A stretch of DNA of 64,000 bases from Microlunatus phosphovorus NM-1 (GCF_000270245.1 NC_015635.1:5022001-5086000), one strand, 5' to 3'; shown: positions 26,375 through 35,697, counted from the first letter of the stretch. The notes: generated by a model from the letters alone, not told the origin. Program-made: numbers and translations.

Positions 26375-28237
26375 ATGCCCATTCGTCACGATCTGCGTAA
26401 TGTCGCGATCGTCGCCCACGTCGACCACGGCAAGACCACCTTGGTGGACGCCATGCTCTGGCAGTCCGGAGCTTTCCGCGTCGGACAGGACGTCGAGAAG
26501 CGGGTGATGGACTCGATGGACCTGGAGCGGGAGAAGGGCATCACGATCCTCGCCAAGAACACCGCCGTCAAGCACACCGCCCCGGACGGCTCCACCGTCA
26601 CCGTCAACATCATCGACACCCCTGGTCACGCCGACTTCGGCGGCGAGGTGGAGCGCGGCCTGGAGATGGTCGACGGGGTGCTGCTGCTGGTCGATGCCTC
26701 GGAGGGTCCGCTCCCCCAGACCCGGTTCGTGCTGCGCAAGGCGCTGGCCAAGAAGCTACCGATCATCGTCGTGGTCAACAAGGTCGACCGCTCCGACGCC
26801 CGGATCGCCGAGGTGGTCGAGGAGACGTACGAACTGTTCCTCGATCTGCTCGAGGACGACGAGACCGATGTGCTCGACTTCCCGGTCATCTATGCCTCGG
26901 CCAAGGCCGGTCGCGCCTCCATGGAGCAGCCGGAGAACGGCACCATGCCGGACTCACCGGACCTGGAACCGCTGTTCGCGGCGATCTACGACCACATCCC
27001 GGCGCCCTCCTACACCGAGGGCGCGGTGCTGCAGGCGCATGTCACCAACCTCGACGCGTCGCCCTATCTCGGTCGACTGGCGTTGTGCCGGATCATCGAA
27101 GGAAATCTGAAGCGCAACCAGGCGGTCGCCTGGTGCCGGGCCGACGGCTCGATCCGGACGGTGAAGCTGTCCGAGCTGTTGATGACCAACGCCCTGGAGC
27201 GGGAGCCGGCCGAGTCCGCCGGGCCGGGCGACATCGTCGCCATTGCCGGTATTCCGGACATCACCATCGGCGAGACCCTGTCCGATCCCGAGAACCCCAA
27301 GCCGCTGCCGCTGATCACCGTCGACGAGCCGTCGATCTCGATGACCATCGGCATCAACACCTCGCCGCTGTCCGGCAAGTCCGGCAAGAACCTGACCGCA
27401 CGGCTGGTGAAGGCCCGGCTCGATCAGGAGCTGATCGGCAACGTGTCGATTCGGGTGCTCAACACCGATCGGCCCGATACCTGGGAGGTCCAGGGTCGTG
27501 GTGAACTGCAGTTGGCGATTCTGGTGGAGATGATGCGTCGGGAGAGCTTCGAGCTGACCGTCGGCAAGCCGCAGGTGGTGACCCGGGAGATCGACGGCAA
27601 AATCCATGAGCCGGTCGAGCGGCTGACGATCGACGTGCCCGAGGACTTCGTCGGCGTGGTCACTCAGCTGATGGGTCTGCGCAAGGGCCGGCTGGAGCAG
27701 ATGGTCAACCACGGCACCGGCTGGGTCCGGATCGAGTATGTGGTGCCCGCCCGCGGCCTGATCGGATTCCGGACCGAGTTCCTCACCGAGACCCGCGGCA
27801 CCGGTCTGATGCACCACGTCTTCGAGGCCTACGAACCGTGGCACGGCGACCTGCGTACCCGGCCGACCGGCTCCCTGGTCGCCGATCGCAAGGGCGCGGT
27901 GACCTCGTACGCGTCGTTCAGCCTGCAGGAGCGCGGCACCCTGTTCGTCGGCCCCGGCACCGAGGTGTACGAGGGCATGATCGTCGGCGAGAACGCTCGC
28001 GCCGATGACATGGACGTCAACCCGACCCGGGAGAAGAAGCTCACCAACGTACGCTCCTCCACCGGTGACGAGCTGGAGCGGCTGATCCCGCCGAAGCTGA
28101 TGAGCATGGAGCAGGCGCTGGAGTTCTGCCGCGGCGACGAGTGCATCGAGGTCACTCCGAATGCGGTCCGGATCCGCAAAGTGATCCTCTCCGCCAACGA
28201 CCGGAGCAAGGTCCGCTCCCGCGCCAAGCACGGCTGA
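26375..28237 (+). CDS. typA: Ribosome-associated translational GTPase TypA/BipA
   Basis: 620 aa, full length. G domain motifs: G1 [12 protein letters not shown]2 region [13 protein letters not shown]3 [13 protein letters not shown]4 [11 protein letters not shown] and G5 YASAKAG. Then come an EF-Tu-like domain II, EF-G-like domains III and V, and the unique C-terminal domain ([27 protein letters not shown]). TypA binds ribosomes under stress and aids 50S assembly. The start [10 protein letters not shown] is the family-typical N-terminus; the leader before it lacks a strong Shine-Dalgarno (CAGAGAG at best). Confidence 0.95.
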   Translation: MPIRHDLRNVAIVAHVDHGKTTLVDAMLWQSGAFRVGQDVEKRVMDSMDLEREKGITILAKNTAVKHTAPDGSTVTVNIIDTPGHADFGGEVERGLEMVDGVLLLVDASEGPLPQTRFVLRKALAKKLPIIVVVNKVDRSDARIAEVVEETYELFLDLLEDDETDVLDFPVIYASAKAGRASMEQPENGTMPDSPDLEPLFAAIYDHIPAPSYTEGAVLQAHVTNLDASPYLGRLALCRIIEGNLKRNQAVAWCRADGSIRTVKLSELLMTNALEREPAESAGPGDIVAIAGIPDITIGETLSDPENPKPLPLITVDEPSISMTIGINTSPLSGKSGKNLTARLVKARLDQELIGNVSIRVLNTDRPDTWEVQGRGELQLAILVEMMRRESFELTVGKPQVVTREIDGKIHEPVERLTIDVPEDFVGVVTQLMGLRKGRLEQMVNHGTGWVRIEYVVPARGLIGFRTEFLTETRGTGLMHHVFEAYEPWHGDLRTRPTGSLVADRKGAVTSYASFSLQERGTLFVGPGTEVYEGMIVGENARADDMDVNPTREKKLTNVRSSTGDELERLIPPKLMSMEQALEFCRGDECIEVTPNAVRIRKVILSANDRSKVRSRAKHG

Positions 28238-28326
28238 CCTTTCCGACACTGCGTCGCTAGACTCCGACCACGGCCGAGGGGGCGTTGGCGAGCCCTGTCT
28301 CGGGTGCGTAGGGGCGGGCTTCCAGG

Positions 28327-28560
28327 TTGCTGGTCATCGCCGTGCGTCATCGACAGGAGTCGGCACAGTTCCTCCTCCCGTACGCACTCGGTGCGTTCGC
28401 GGTCATGCTGACTGCGGGCAAAGTTGGGTCCAGTGTGAACTACCTGCTGGAGCTGGGCACCGCCCTGAGCCTGGCAGGTGGCTTCCTGCTGGCCGCCGTC
28501 CGCAACGTCCCTCGCGCCCGAGATGTTGGCCACCATCCGAGCCAACTATCGGGTGGCTGA
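28327..28560 (+). pseudogene. Remnant of a multi-helix membrane glycosyltransferase-like gene
   Basis: A short frame reads LLPYALGAFAVMLTAGKVGS, then SVNYLLELGTALSLAGGFLL, resembling the C-terminal helices of polytopic glycosyltransferase-like proteins, where a GKxGSxxNYxLE pattern occurs. No start signal, no Shine-Dalgarno and no upstream continuation in frame. TAGACT at 28258-28263 looks like an orphan -10. Probably a decayed 3' fragment; I am not certain of the family. Confidence 0.4.
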
Positions 28561-28640
28561 GTCCATCGATCGGGTTCATGGTGAGACCCTGATCTACCGG
28601 CCGCAGCGGTGACCCGGGGCGAGCCGCCCGCAGACTGTGC

Positions 28641-28668
28641 GATCCTGCCGGGAACACCCGGCAGGATC
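28641..28668 (-). terminator. Hairpin terminator downstream of the HbhA-like gene
   Basis: Perfect 12-bp stem GATCCTGCCGGG/CCCGGCAGGATC with loop AACA. No U-tract on either strand. It is 39 bp beyond the stop of the HbhA-like gene and is the obvious candidate for transcription termination. Confidence 0.75.
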
Positions 28669-28706
28669 GCCCAGGGATCAAGCGCCGCGCGATCTGGCGC
28701 CGTGAA

Positions 28707-29354
28707 TCAGGCCGCGGTTTCGGTGTCAGCGCTGCCGGCGGCCTTCTTCGCGGCGGCGGCCTTGTTGGCCTTGCGGGTGGCGGCGGCCTTCTTGGCAGCG
28801 GCCGACCGCTTGGCGCTCTCGGCCTCGCGGGCGGCTTCGGCCATCTCCGGATCGACAGCGGCAGCGACATCCTCGCGGACCTCGTCGACCTTCTCCTCGA
28901 CATCGGATTGCACGTCGGCGCTGGTCTTGCGCACCGCGATCACGCTGTCGTCAATGACCTTCTTGCCCCGGCCGGCCAGATCGCCGTAGGTGACGGTTGC
29001 CTCGGCCAGGAACTCCTTGCGCTGCTTGTCCAGCTCCTCGATCCGGGCCTTGGTGGTCTCCGGCAGGGTCTTCAACTGCTCCGGCAGGGCCTTGACCTGC
29101 TCAGGGAGAGCACGGACGAACTCGCCGGCGTGCTTGGCCTGCTCGCTGCCCTTGCTCTGCAGCCCAGCGAAGCTGCCCTGCCACTCGGTCAGCTGCTTGG
29201 TGGCCTTCTCCTGGGTGGCCAGGACGAGGTTCTTGATCGACTCGACGGCCAGGTCGGTGAGCCCGGCGGCCGCGTAGAGCGGGGCATACTCCGACTCGAT
29301 GGCGGCCTTGCGGTCCTGTGCCGGCGTCGGCCTGCGGGTGGTCGTGGTGGTCAT
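28707..29354 (-). CDS. HbhA-like (heparin-binding haemagglutinin/phasin-like) coiled-coil protein
   Basis: 215 aa. The N-terminal half is amphipathic and helical (TDLAVESIKNLVLATQEKATKQLTEW), with a repeated EQVKALPEQLKTLPETTKAR coiled-coil segment. The last 45 residues are Lys/Ala-rich (AAAKKAAATRKANKAAAAKKA), as in mycobacterial HbhA. Its partner upstream is an XRE regulator overlapping by ATGA, the same pairing as Rv0474-hbhA in M. tuberculosis. AAGGAGAA precedes the ATG. Such proteins bind anionic polymers, membranes or storage granules. In a polymer-storing organism a granule-surface role is possible but unproven. Confidence 0.78.
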   Translation of the reverse strand: MTTTTTRRPTPAQDRKAAIESEYAPLYAAAGLTDLAVESIKNLVLATQEKATKQLTEWQGSFAGLQSKGSEQAKHAGEFVRALPEQVKALPEQLKTLPETTKARIEELDKQRKEFLAEATVTYGDLAGRGKKVIDDSVIAVRKTSADVQSDVEEKVDEVREDVAAAVDPEMAEAAREAESAKRSAAAKKAAATRKANKAAAAKKAAGSADTETAA

Positions 29355-29884
29355 TTCTGTTCTCCTTCGTTCGGGATGTGGTCGTGGGTGGTGGGTGGGT
29401 AAGTGTTACCCGTGGTGGGTGGGTAAATGTCACCCGAGGTGGGTTCGCCCGGTGCGGGCTGGGGCTCATCGGATCCGCTCTCGGTCTGAGCCGGAGCACC
29501 GTCCTTCTCGTTCTCCTTGACGAAGGACTGGTAAACGTCGATGAGCACACGCTTCTGACGCTCGGTGATGGCGAGGTCAGCCAGCACCGCGGTCTCCACC
29601 GTGGTTGCCGGATGGTCGTCCGGATCCAAGATGCCGGCCTTGACGTAGAGGGTCTCGGCCGAGACCCGGAGCGCCTTGGACAGCTGCTGCAACACCTCGG
29701 CGGACGGCTTGCGCAGTCCGCGCTCGATCTGGCTCAGGTAGGGGTTGGACACCCCGGTCTGCTCCGCCAGCTGGCGCAGCGACAGCTCTGCGGCCCGCCG
29801 CTGCGAGGCGATGAACTCGCCCAGCGTGCCCAACTGCTCTCCCAGATTCGGGGTCTTGATCCGTGCCATGGATCCATGGTGCAT
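29351..29884 (-). CDS. XRE-family transcriptional regulator
   Basis: 177 aa. Helix-turn-helix SLRQLAEQTGVSNPYLSQIERGLRKPSAEVLQQLSKAL (about residues 35-72), then a short helical domain (TERQKRVLIDVYQSFVKENEK) and a Pro/Thr-rich disordered tail in which a TYPPTT-like motif is repeated. It resembles mycobacterial Rv0474, likewise adjacent to hbhA. The stop overlaps the start of the next gene. The ATG at 29884 directly follows a perfect 28-bp palindrome; the ATG at 29869 is an alternative start. Autoregulation is likely. Ligand unknown. Confidence 0.85.
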   Translation of the reverse strand: MHHGSMARIKTPNLGEQLGTLGEFIASQRRAAELSLRQLAEQTGVSNPYLSQIERGLRKPSAEVLQQLSKALRVSAETLYVKAGILDPDDHPATTVETAVLADLAITERQKRVLIDVYQSFVKENEKDGAPAQTESGSDEPQPAPGEPTSGDIYPPTTGNTYPPTTHDHIPNEGEQK

Positions 29885-29912
29885 GCATCTGCTTGCAATT
29901 GCAAGCAGATGC
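29885..29912 (-). promoter_or_regulatory. Perfect 28-bp palindromic operator of the XRE-hbhA operon
   Basis: GCATCTGCTTGCAA followed by its exact reverse complement TTGCAAGCAGATGC. It abuts the start codon region of the XRE gene, so binding would block initiation. It is AT-richer than its surroundings, as expected for an operator. Confidence 0.82.
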
Positions 29913-29968
29913 GTGATTCAGTTAGCGTGAGGCCGCTCACATCGACCTGGGACTGAGCGACGCGCCGA

Positions 29969-32482
29969 TCAACGCCGACCCGTACGCGCATTCGGCACGG
30001 TCGCGATGATCAAGGTGCCATCTTGGCGACGATCGCCCGAGTGCAGAGCCGGTTCGCCGTCCAGCTGGGGCCCTTGGCCTAGCAGCGGCACAGTTATCGG
30101 CTCCCCCGCCATCACCGTGACCGGCTGATCGCGTACCGACACCACCGCCGATTTCCCGTCCTCGACCTCGAAACTGATCGCACCGTGGACGACTTCGACC
30201 CGCAGCCGCACCCCGTGCAGGGTGATCCGGAAGGCCAGCCGCTCCCAGTCGACAGGCAGCCGTGGATCGAAGGCGATCACGCCGTTGTAGTCCCGCATTC
30301 CGCCGAACCCGTACACCAAGGCATTCCAGACCCCACCGGTGGACGCGACGTGTACGCCGTCGCTGGTGTTCCCGTGCAGATTGGCGAGATCGACGAACAG
30401 CGAGCTGTAGAAGTAGCGCAGCGCCAGACTCCGGTAGCCCACCTCCGCCGCGATGATCGACTGCACCACCCCGGACAAGGTCGAGTCACCGGTCGTGATC
30501 GGGTCGTAGTAGTCGAAGTCGGCCCGCTTCTCCTCCAAAGAGAAGTGATCGCCCTGCAGGAACAGCGCCAGCACCACATCGGCCTGCTTGATCACCTGGA
30601 ACCGATAGATCACCAGCGGGTGATAGTGCAGCAGCAGCGGCCGCAGATCGGCCGGCGTCGCGGAGAGATCCCACACCTCGCGATCGAGGAAGTGCGAGTC
30701 CTGCGGATGGATCCCGGTCCCCTCGTCGTAGGGGATCGCCATCGCCTCCGCCGCGGCGGCCCACTCGTCCACCTCTTGCGGATCCAACTCCAGCCGAGCG
30801 ATGGTCTGCTGGAACATGATCCCGTCGCGTTCGGCCAACTGCCGGACGACCTCGGCCGCCTTGGCCAGGTTGTAGCGCGCCATCACGTTGGTGAAGAGGT
30901 TGTCGTTGACCACGGTGGTGTACTCGTCCGGGCCGGTCACCCCGTGGATGTGGAAGGAACGCGCCGCGCCCGTGTACACGCTGCGCTCGCGCCAGAAACC
31001 CAGGTCAGCCCACAGTCGCGCCGTCTCGACCAGGATGTCGACGCCCTCGCGCCACAGGAAGTCGTCGTCGCCGCTGGCATTGATGTACTTCATCAGGGCA
31101 TAGCTGATGTCGGCGTCGATGTGGTACTGCGCAGTGCCGGCCGCGTAGTAGGCGCTCGCCTCCTCGCCGTTGATCGTCCGCCAGGGAAAGAGCGCACCGT
31201 GCTGGGCGAGATCAGCGGCTCGGCGCCGGGCGGCCGCCAGCATGTTGTAGCGAAAACGCAGCGCGCTGTGCGCCATCCACGGCGAGGTGTAGGTGAGGAA
31301 CGGCAGCACGTAGATCTCGGTGTCCCAGAAGTAGTGCCCGCCGTAGCCGGAGCCGGACACTCCTTTGGCCGGTACGCCTGCCTGCTCCGACCGTCCGGCG
31401 GCCTGCGCCAGCTGGAAGAGGTTCCAGCGCACTGCCTGCTGCACGATCGGCTGCCCGTTGATCTCCACATCGGAGCGAGCCCAGTAGTCGTCCAGCCACT
31501 GTCGCTGGTCCGCGAACTGCTGCGCGACACCGTGCCGCTTGACCCGGTCCAAGGTACGGCGACACCGGTCGGCCAGCTCGCGCACGGGGACCCCCCGCGA
31601 GCTGTGATAGCTGACCACCTTGGTGATCTTGATCGAGCGGCCGGGCTCGGCGTCGATCCGGTAGACCATCTTGCCGGTGTCCTCGTCGGCGCTGATGTGC
31701 TTGGTGTATTCGTTCTCGGTTTCGATGTGATGGTCGACGCCGACGGCCAGGGTCATCGTCGAGTTATGACAGCGATAGCCCAGCAGCAGCCGGTCGTCCT
31801 CGGCCCGCGACATCTGCGGATCAAGCACCCGATCCTCGAATGTCTCCGCCTTGCGCGGGTCCACTCCGGCGCCCATCGCGGCAGATCTGACGTGATATTC
31901 GTCCCTGCCGTCCTGCCGGTTCAGGGTCTGCGACGAGATCACCACCGGCGCCCCGTGATCGAGCATGGTGACCTCGAAGGTCATGATCGCCAGATGCCGC
32001 TGGGCGAAGGAGACCATCCTGGTGGAACGCAGATGGACCCGCTTGCCACCCGGCGTACGCCAGGTGAGGTCCCGGATCAGCTGCCCGGAGCGGAAGTCCA
32101 GCACCCGCTCGTACGAGATCAGATCGGCGACAGCCAACAGCAGCGGCTCGTCGTCGACGTACAGCTTGATCGTCTTGTTGTCGGGGACGTTGACGATGGT
32201 CTGGCCGACGCGGGCGAAGCCGAACGCCTCCTCGGCATGGCGGATCGGCCAGGTCTCGTGGAAGCCGTTGATGAAGCTGCCGTGCGCGTAGGTCTCCCGG
32301 CCCTCTTCGACGTTGCCGCGCAGCCCGAGATAGCCGTTGCCCACCGCGAACAGCGTCTCGGTGACCCCGTGATCGAGATTGCTGTAGCTGGTCTCCACCA
32401 GCCGCCACGGATCGGCCGGGAATCGATGGCGATCCAACGGATCCATGACCTCGAGCGGATCGTCGCCGCGTGACCCTCTCAT
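29969..32482 (-). CDS. GH65 disaccharide phosphorylase (trehalose/maltose/kojibiose type)
   Basis: 837 aa. N-terminal beta-sandwich (YSNLDHGVTETLFAVGNGYLGLRGN), helical linker, (alpha/alpha)6 barrel and C-terminal sheet. The general acid Glu is in HGVTGPDEYTTVVNDNLFTN; phosphate-binding residues lie in the STGGVWNALVYGFGG region. The enzyme would split an alpha-linked glucose disaccharide with phosphate to beta-glucose-1-phosphate plus glucose. The beta-phosphoglucomutase-like gene directly upstream, overlapping by ATGA, would convert that product to glucose-6-phosphate. The same pair occurs as Rv3400-Rv3401. M-D-P-L-D-R at 32446 is an alternative start. Exact disaccharide not decidable from sequence. 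Confidence 0.9.
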   Translation of the reverse strand: MRGSRGDDPLEVMDPLDRHRFPADPWRLVETSYSNLDHGVTETLFAVGNGYLGLRGNVEEGRETYAHGSFINGFHETWPIRHAEEAFGFARVGQTIVNVPDNKTIKLYVDDEPLLLAVADLISYERVLDFRSGQLIRDLTWRTPGGKRVHLRSTRMVSFAQRHLAIMTFEVTMLDHGAPVVISSQTLNRQDGRDEYHVRSAAMGAGVDPRKAETFEDRVLDPQMSRAEDDRLLLGYRCHNSTMTLAVGVDHHIETENEYTKHISADEDTGKMVYRIDAEPGRSIKITKVVSYHSSRGVPVRELADRCRRTLDRVKRHGVAQQFADQRQWLDDYWARSDVEINGQPIVQQAVRWNLFQLAQAAGRSEQAGVPAKGVSGSGYGGHYFWDTEIYVLPFLTYTSPWMAHSALRFRYNMLAAARRRAADLAQHGALFPWRTINGEEASAYYAAGTAQYHIDADISYALMKYINASGDDDFLWREGVDILVETARLWADLGFWRERSVYTGAARSFHIHGVTGPDEYTTVVNDNLFTNVMARYNLAKAAEVVRQLAERDGIMFQQTIARLELDPQEVDEWAAAAEAMAIPYDEGTGIHPQDSHFLDREVWDLSATPADLRPLLLHYHPLVIYRFQVIKQADVVLALFLQGDHFSLEEKRADFDYYDPITTGDSTLSGVVQSIIAAEVGYRSLALRYFYSSLFVDLANLHGNTSDGVHVASTGGVWNALVYGFGGMRDYNGVIAFDPRLPVDWERLAFRITLHGVRLRVEVVHGAISFEVEDGKSAVVSVRDQPVTVMAGEPITVPLLGQGPQLDGEPALHSGDRRQDGTLIIATVPNARTGRR

Positions 32483-33243
32483 GAGTCGGCTGGTTGCGAG
32501 CCGTCAGAGTCCGTCGAGTCGACCGGCAGCAGCTCAGCGAGATCGCTGACGACCACGTCCGCTCCGGCCTGGAGCAGCCGGTCAGCCCCGACACCCCGGT
32601 CGACGCCGATCACCAGCCCGAAGCCGCCGGCCTGCCCGGCCTCGACTCCGGAGAGCGCGTCTTCGACCACCACCGCGCGCGCGACCGTTGCGCCGAGCTG
32701 CTGGGTGGCATACCGGAAGGTCGCGGCGGAGGGTTTGCCGGCCAGTCTCTCGCGGGCGGCCACCACACCGTCGACGACCACCTCGAACCGGTCCGCCAGT
32801 CCGGCGGCGGCCAGCACCGCCGGGGCGTTGCGGGAGGAAGAGACGACCGCCACCTTGGTCCCGACGGCGGCGAGATGATCGAGGTACGCCACCGAACCCG
32901 GGTAGGGCTGGACTCCTTCGGTGGCCAGCACCGACGCGAAGGCAGCGTTCTTCCGGTTGCCGAGCCCGCAGACCGTCTCCGCATCGGGTGCATCGTCCGG
33001 CGACCCCTCAGGCAGGGTGATGCCTCGGGAGGCGAGGAACGACCGCACGCCGTCGTACCGGGGTTTGCCGTCGATGTAGTCGAAGTAGTCGCTCTCCTGA
33101 TAGGGCTCTGCGATCCCGTGATCCGCCAGGTAGTCGGAGAACATCTTCTCCCAGGCCCGCATGTGCACCTCGGCCGTCGGCGTCAGCACGCCGTCGAGGT
33201 CAAAGAGCACAGTGTCGAATTCGTCAAGGTCCACGATCGGCAT
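32479..33243 (-). CDS. pgmB: Beta-phosphoglucomutase family HAD hydrolase
   Basis: 254 aa HAD enzyme. Motif I is DTVLFDLDGVLTPTAEVH (nucleophile and acid/base Asp), followed by a helical cap, motif II VAVVSSSRNAP, motif III Lys in LAGKPSAATF and motif IV VVEDALSGVEAGQAGGFG. Pairing with the downstream GH65 gene supports beta-glucose-1-phosphate to glucose-6-phosphate isomerisation. The extra N-terminal length before the DxD motif and the acidic, Ser/Asp-rich tail are as in Rv3400-like proteins. Cytosolic. Confidence 0.88.
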   Translation of the reverse strand: MPIVDLDEFDTVLFDLDGVLTPTAEVHMRAWEKMFSDYLADHGIAEPYQESDYFDYIDGKPRYDGVRSFLASRGITLPEGSPDDAPDAETVCGLGNRKNAAFASVLATEGVQPYPGSVAYLDHLAAVGTKVAVVSSSRNAPAVLAAAGLADRFEVVVDGVVAARERLAGKPSAATFRYATQQLGATVARAVVVEDALSGVEAGQAGGFGLVIGVDRGVGADRLLQAGADVVVSDLAELLPVDSTDSDGSQPADS

Positions 33244-33274
33244 GCTATGCCTCGCACATGGTGGCCCGGTTACG

Positions 33275-33582
33275 GTGCTGGTCGTCGACTCGCTGCTCGG
33301 CTACGCTCCCAGGACTCCGTCTTCCCTTCTCACTCACAGACATAAAGCGCATCTGCTCGTTCGTCGGTCCAGACGGAGCCCTCGCTCCGCCTCACGGCCG
33401 CTCGCGACCGGTGCTGGTCGTCGACTCGCTGCTCAGCTGCGCTCCCAGGACTCCGTCTTCCCTTCTCACTCACAGACATAAAGCGCGTCTGCTCGTTCGT
33501 CGGTCCAGACGCAGCCCACGCTCCGCCTCACGGCCGCTCGCGACCAGTGCTGGTCGTCGACTCGCTGCTCAGCTGCGCTCCC
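33275..33582 (-). repeat. Interspersed repeat family A, tandem copy (136-bp period)
   Basis: Two full 136-bp units start at 33275 and 33411, and a third breaks off soon after 33547. Each opens with GTGCTGGTCGTCGACTCGCT, contains GACTCCGTCTTCCCTTCTCA and GCTCGTTCGTCGGTCCAGAC, and closes with CGGCCGCTCGCGACC. Units 1 and 2 differ by only a few bases, so the duplication is recent. No gene in this 411-bp gap. Confidence 0.88.
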
Positions 33583-33654
33583 AGCGCCCCACTCAGATCC
33601 TGCTCGCGTGGGACTGGGAGTGGGGGCCGGGACGAGGGCCTCTAGGGTGCAGGG

Positions 33655-34437
33655 GTGAGTCAACTCTGCGTCGGGTTCATCGGGGTCGGCGCCATCGCCG
33701 CAGCCATCGTCACCGCCGTCTTGAACCGTCCGGAGCCGGCCGCGGTCGAGGTGCTGCTGTCTCCTCGCTCGGCGGCACGCAGCGAAGCGCTGGCCGCTCG
33801 GTTCCCACAGGCGCGCGTCCTCCCGAACAACCAAGCCGTGGTGGACGGCAGTGACATCGTGATGATCGCGGTGCTGCCTGACCAGGTCGCGGAGACCTGC
33901 GCCGCCCTGGAGTTCCGGCCCGACCAGATCATCGTGGGGGTCGCTGCAGCCTGGCCACCCGCACAACTTCGGCCCCTGGTCGCCCCGGCGGAGACGGTGG
34001 GTCAGCTGATCCCATTGCCGATGATCGCGCTGGGCGTCGGGCCGGTGGTGCTGTATCCGAGCATTCCGGAGGTCGAGACGCTGCTGGCCGGTTGCGGCAA
34101 CGTGGTGGTGCTGGAGCGGGAGGAACAGGTCGGCGTGTTGAGCGCCGGTTCCTCGATCATGTCGAGCTTCTTCGCCTTCCAGAACGCGGCCATCGACTGG
34201 ATCGCCAGTCATGGTTTCGATCGCGCGCAGGCGGCAGGCTATGTGACCTCGCAACTCCACGGCCTGGCCACCGAATCGATCGCGATGGACCCGTCCGAGT
34301 TGGCGGACGCGGTCGTGGAGCACGAGACCCCGGGCGGGCTGAACGAGCAGGTCCGGGTAACGCTAACCGGCGCCGGAATGTTCGCGGCGCTCGCTGGTGA
34401 GCTGGAGAAGCTCTACCAGGAGCGGGTGCGTTCATAG
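33655..34437 (+). CDS. Pyrroline-5-carboxylate reductase-like NAD(P)-binding protein
   Basis: 260 aa. N-terminal Rossmann motif VGFIGVGAIAAAIVTAVL, a ProC-type domain (DIVMIAVLPDQV, IIVGVAAAWP) and a C-terminal helical dimer domain with the HETPGGLNEQV motif (ProC consensus TPGG). Probably reduces a cyclic imine such as pyrroline-5-carboxylate with NAD(P)H, but the early SPRSAARSEALAARF and loss of some standard ProC residues mean it may be a paralogue. GTG is 6 nt after TAGGGT (33643-33648), a leaderless layout. Confidence 0.82.
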   Translation: MSQLCVGFIGVGAIAAAIVTAVLNRPEPAAVEVLLSPRSAARSEALAARFPQARVLPNNQAVVDGSDIVMIAVLPDQVAETCAALEFRPDQIIVGVAAAWPPAQLRPLVAPAETVGQLIPLPMIALGVGPVVLYPSIPEVETLLAGCGNVVVLEREEQVGVLSAGSSIMSSFFAFQNAAIDWIASHGFDRAQAAGYVTSQLHGLATESIAMDPSELADAVVEHETPGGLNEQVRVTLTGAGMFAALAGELEKLYQERVRS

Positions 34438-34569
34438 GAGGGGTTGTCGGCCGAAGGTGTGACAAACACGTGGCTCAACCGCTCGCCAGGCCGCGACACG
34501 CCGGGTGACACGGACTGAGCCTCACGTCTGTCCCTTGTTTGGTCGACCGCTATGTCTGACGGACGCCGC

Positions 34570-35601
34570 TTACAGTCTCTCGAAGGCGGCGGCGACCGGC
34601 CTGATGGCGCCGACCGGCTGACCATGGCCGAGCACCGGCGTAGCGGCCTGGTCGTCGAGGGTCGGATGCTCGTAGCCGAGTCGCCGCAGCGTGGCCGCCA
34701 TCGCGGCGGCCCGAGCGCGAGGTGATCCGTCGCTGATCTTGATCGCAATGCCGGTGCCATCAGGCAAACCGACCGCATAAACGGCCTCCGCTCCCGCCTT
34801 GCCGATCAGTCCCGGGATCGCCCGATGCAGGGCAAGTTCATCGCGGTGGGTGCCGGAGACGTTCTCGGGATGGGCCCGGATGGCCTCGGCGATCTTGACC
34901 TCGGCCCCGTCTGTGGCGGCGGCAATCCGGCCGAAGGCCCGCGCCAGTCCGTACAAGCTGACCGCGTACAGCGGTGCCCCACACCCGTCGATCGCCGGCA
35001 GGCTGGCCTGCTCGCCGGCCAGGTCGTCGATGGTCTGCAGGATCGCCAACTGGACCGGATGATCCGGGTCACGATAGGTGTCGGTGGGCCAGCCGTTGAG
35101 CTTGGCGGTGACCAGCATTCCGGCGTGTTTGCCGGAACAGTTCATGGTGATGGACGCCTTCTCGCCGCCGGCCCGGATCACACCCTCGGCCGCTTCATCG
35201 TCGATCGGCCAGTCCGGCGGGGTCTGCAGATCGGTTTCGGACAACCCCGCGCCGGCGAGAATCCGACGTACCCCCTCGACGTGGAACGGTTCGCCGGAAT
35301 GAGACGCACAAACCAGGGCTAGCAGGTCCGGCGGCAGGTCGAGTCCTCCCCGCACCATGCCCACGGCCTGCATCGGCTTGCTGGAGCTGCGGGGATACAT
35401 CGGGGCGAACACGGCCCCGAGTTCCCGGACCAGACTGCCATCGGGCGCGGTGACCGCAACGCGGCCGTGGTGCACGCTCTCGATCGTCCCGTTGCGGACC
35501 ACCTCGACCAGAATCGGATCGATGGCAAACGGGTCGTCGGCATCGTGCGGCTGATGGGTTCCTGACGCCAGGGCCGGAGTCACAGAGGCGATGTCGGTCA
35601 C
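34570..35601 (-). CDS. Type II L-asparaginase, Rhizobium etli/thermolabile family
   Basis: 343 aa. Asparaginase_II family, unrelated to E. coli AnsB. Key segments: VEVVRNGTIESVHHGRVAV, PMYPRSSSKPMQAVGMV (catalytic Ser-Lys motif SSSKP), CASHSGEPFHVEGVRRIL, MNCSGKHAGMLVTAKLNGW and IDGCGAPLYAVSLYGLARAF. It hydrolyses asparagine to aspartate and ammonia. The GTG at 35601 was chosen because TAGCCT (35609-35614, minus strand) lies 7 nt upstream, the leaderless arrangement. Cytosolic. Confidence 0.92.
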   Translation of the reverse strand: MTDIASVTPALASGTHQPHDADDPFAIDPILVEVVRNGTIESVHHGRVAVTAPDGSLVRELGAVFAPMYPRSSSKPMQAVGMVRGGLDLPPDLLALVCASHSGEPFHVEGVRRILAGAGLSETDLQTPPDWPIDDEAAEGVIRAGGEKASITMNCSGKHAGMLVTAKLNGWPTDTYRDPDHPVQLAILQTIDDLAGEQASLPAIDGCGAPLYAVSLYGLARAFGRIAAATDGAEVKIAEAIRAHPENVSGTHRDELALHRAIPGLIGKAGAEAVYAVGLPDGTGIAIKISDGSPRARAAAMAATLRRLGYEHPTLDDQAATPVLGHGQPVGAIRPVAAAFERL

Positions 35602-35631
35602 CCTGGCGAGGCTACTCCCCACCCCAGTCCC

Positions 35632-35680
35632 CGATTTTGTTCAATGGGCCACTCCTGAGGGGGACCCTTGAACAAAATCG
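35632..35680 (-). terminator. Long A/T-rich hairpin terminator between ygfZ and ansA
   Basis: CGATTTTGTTCAA (35632-35644) and TTGAACAAAATCG (35668-35680) form a perfect 13-bp stem, extended by GGG/CCC after a one-base bulge. It stands 17 bp past the ygfZ stop and just upstream of the ansA promoter. It can pair on both strands and is strikingly AT-rich for this genome. Its role as ygfZ terminator is inferred. Confidence 0.7.
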
Positions 35681-35697
35681 CAGGATCCGGGGCCGCG

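Noticed and set aside
35632-35680. Operator for ansA at the AT-rich inverted repeat.
   Set aside because: It lies 18 bp upstream of the ansA -10 but its 13-bp arms are spaced 23 bp apart and can fold in RNA; a ygfZ terminator is simpler. An operator role is not excluded.
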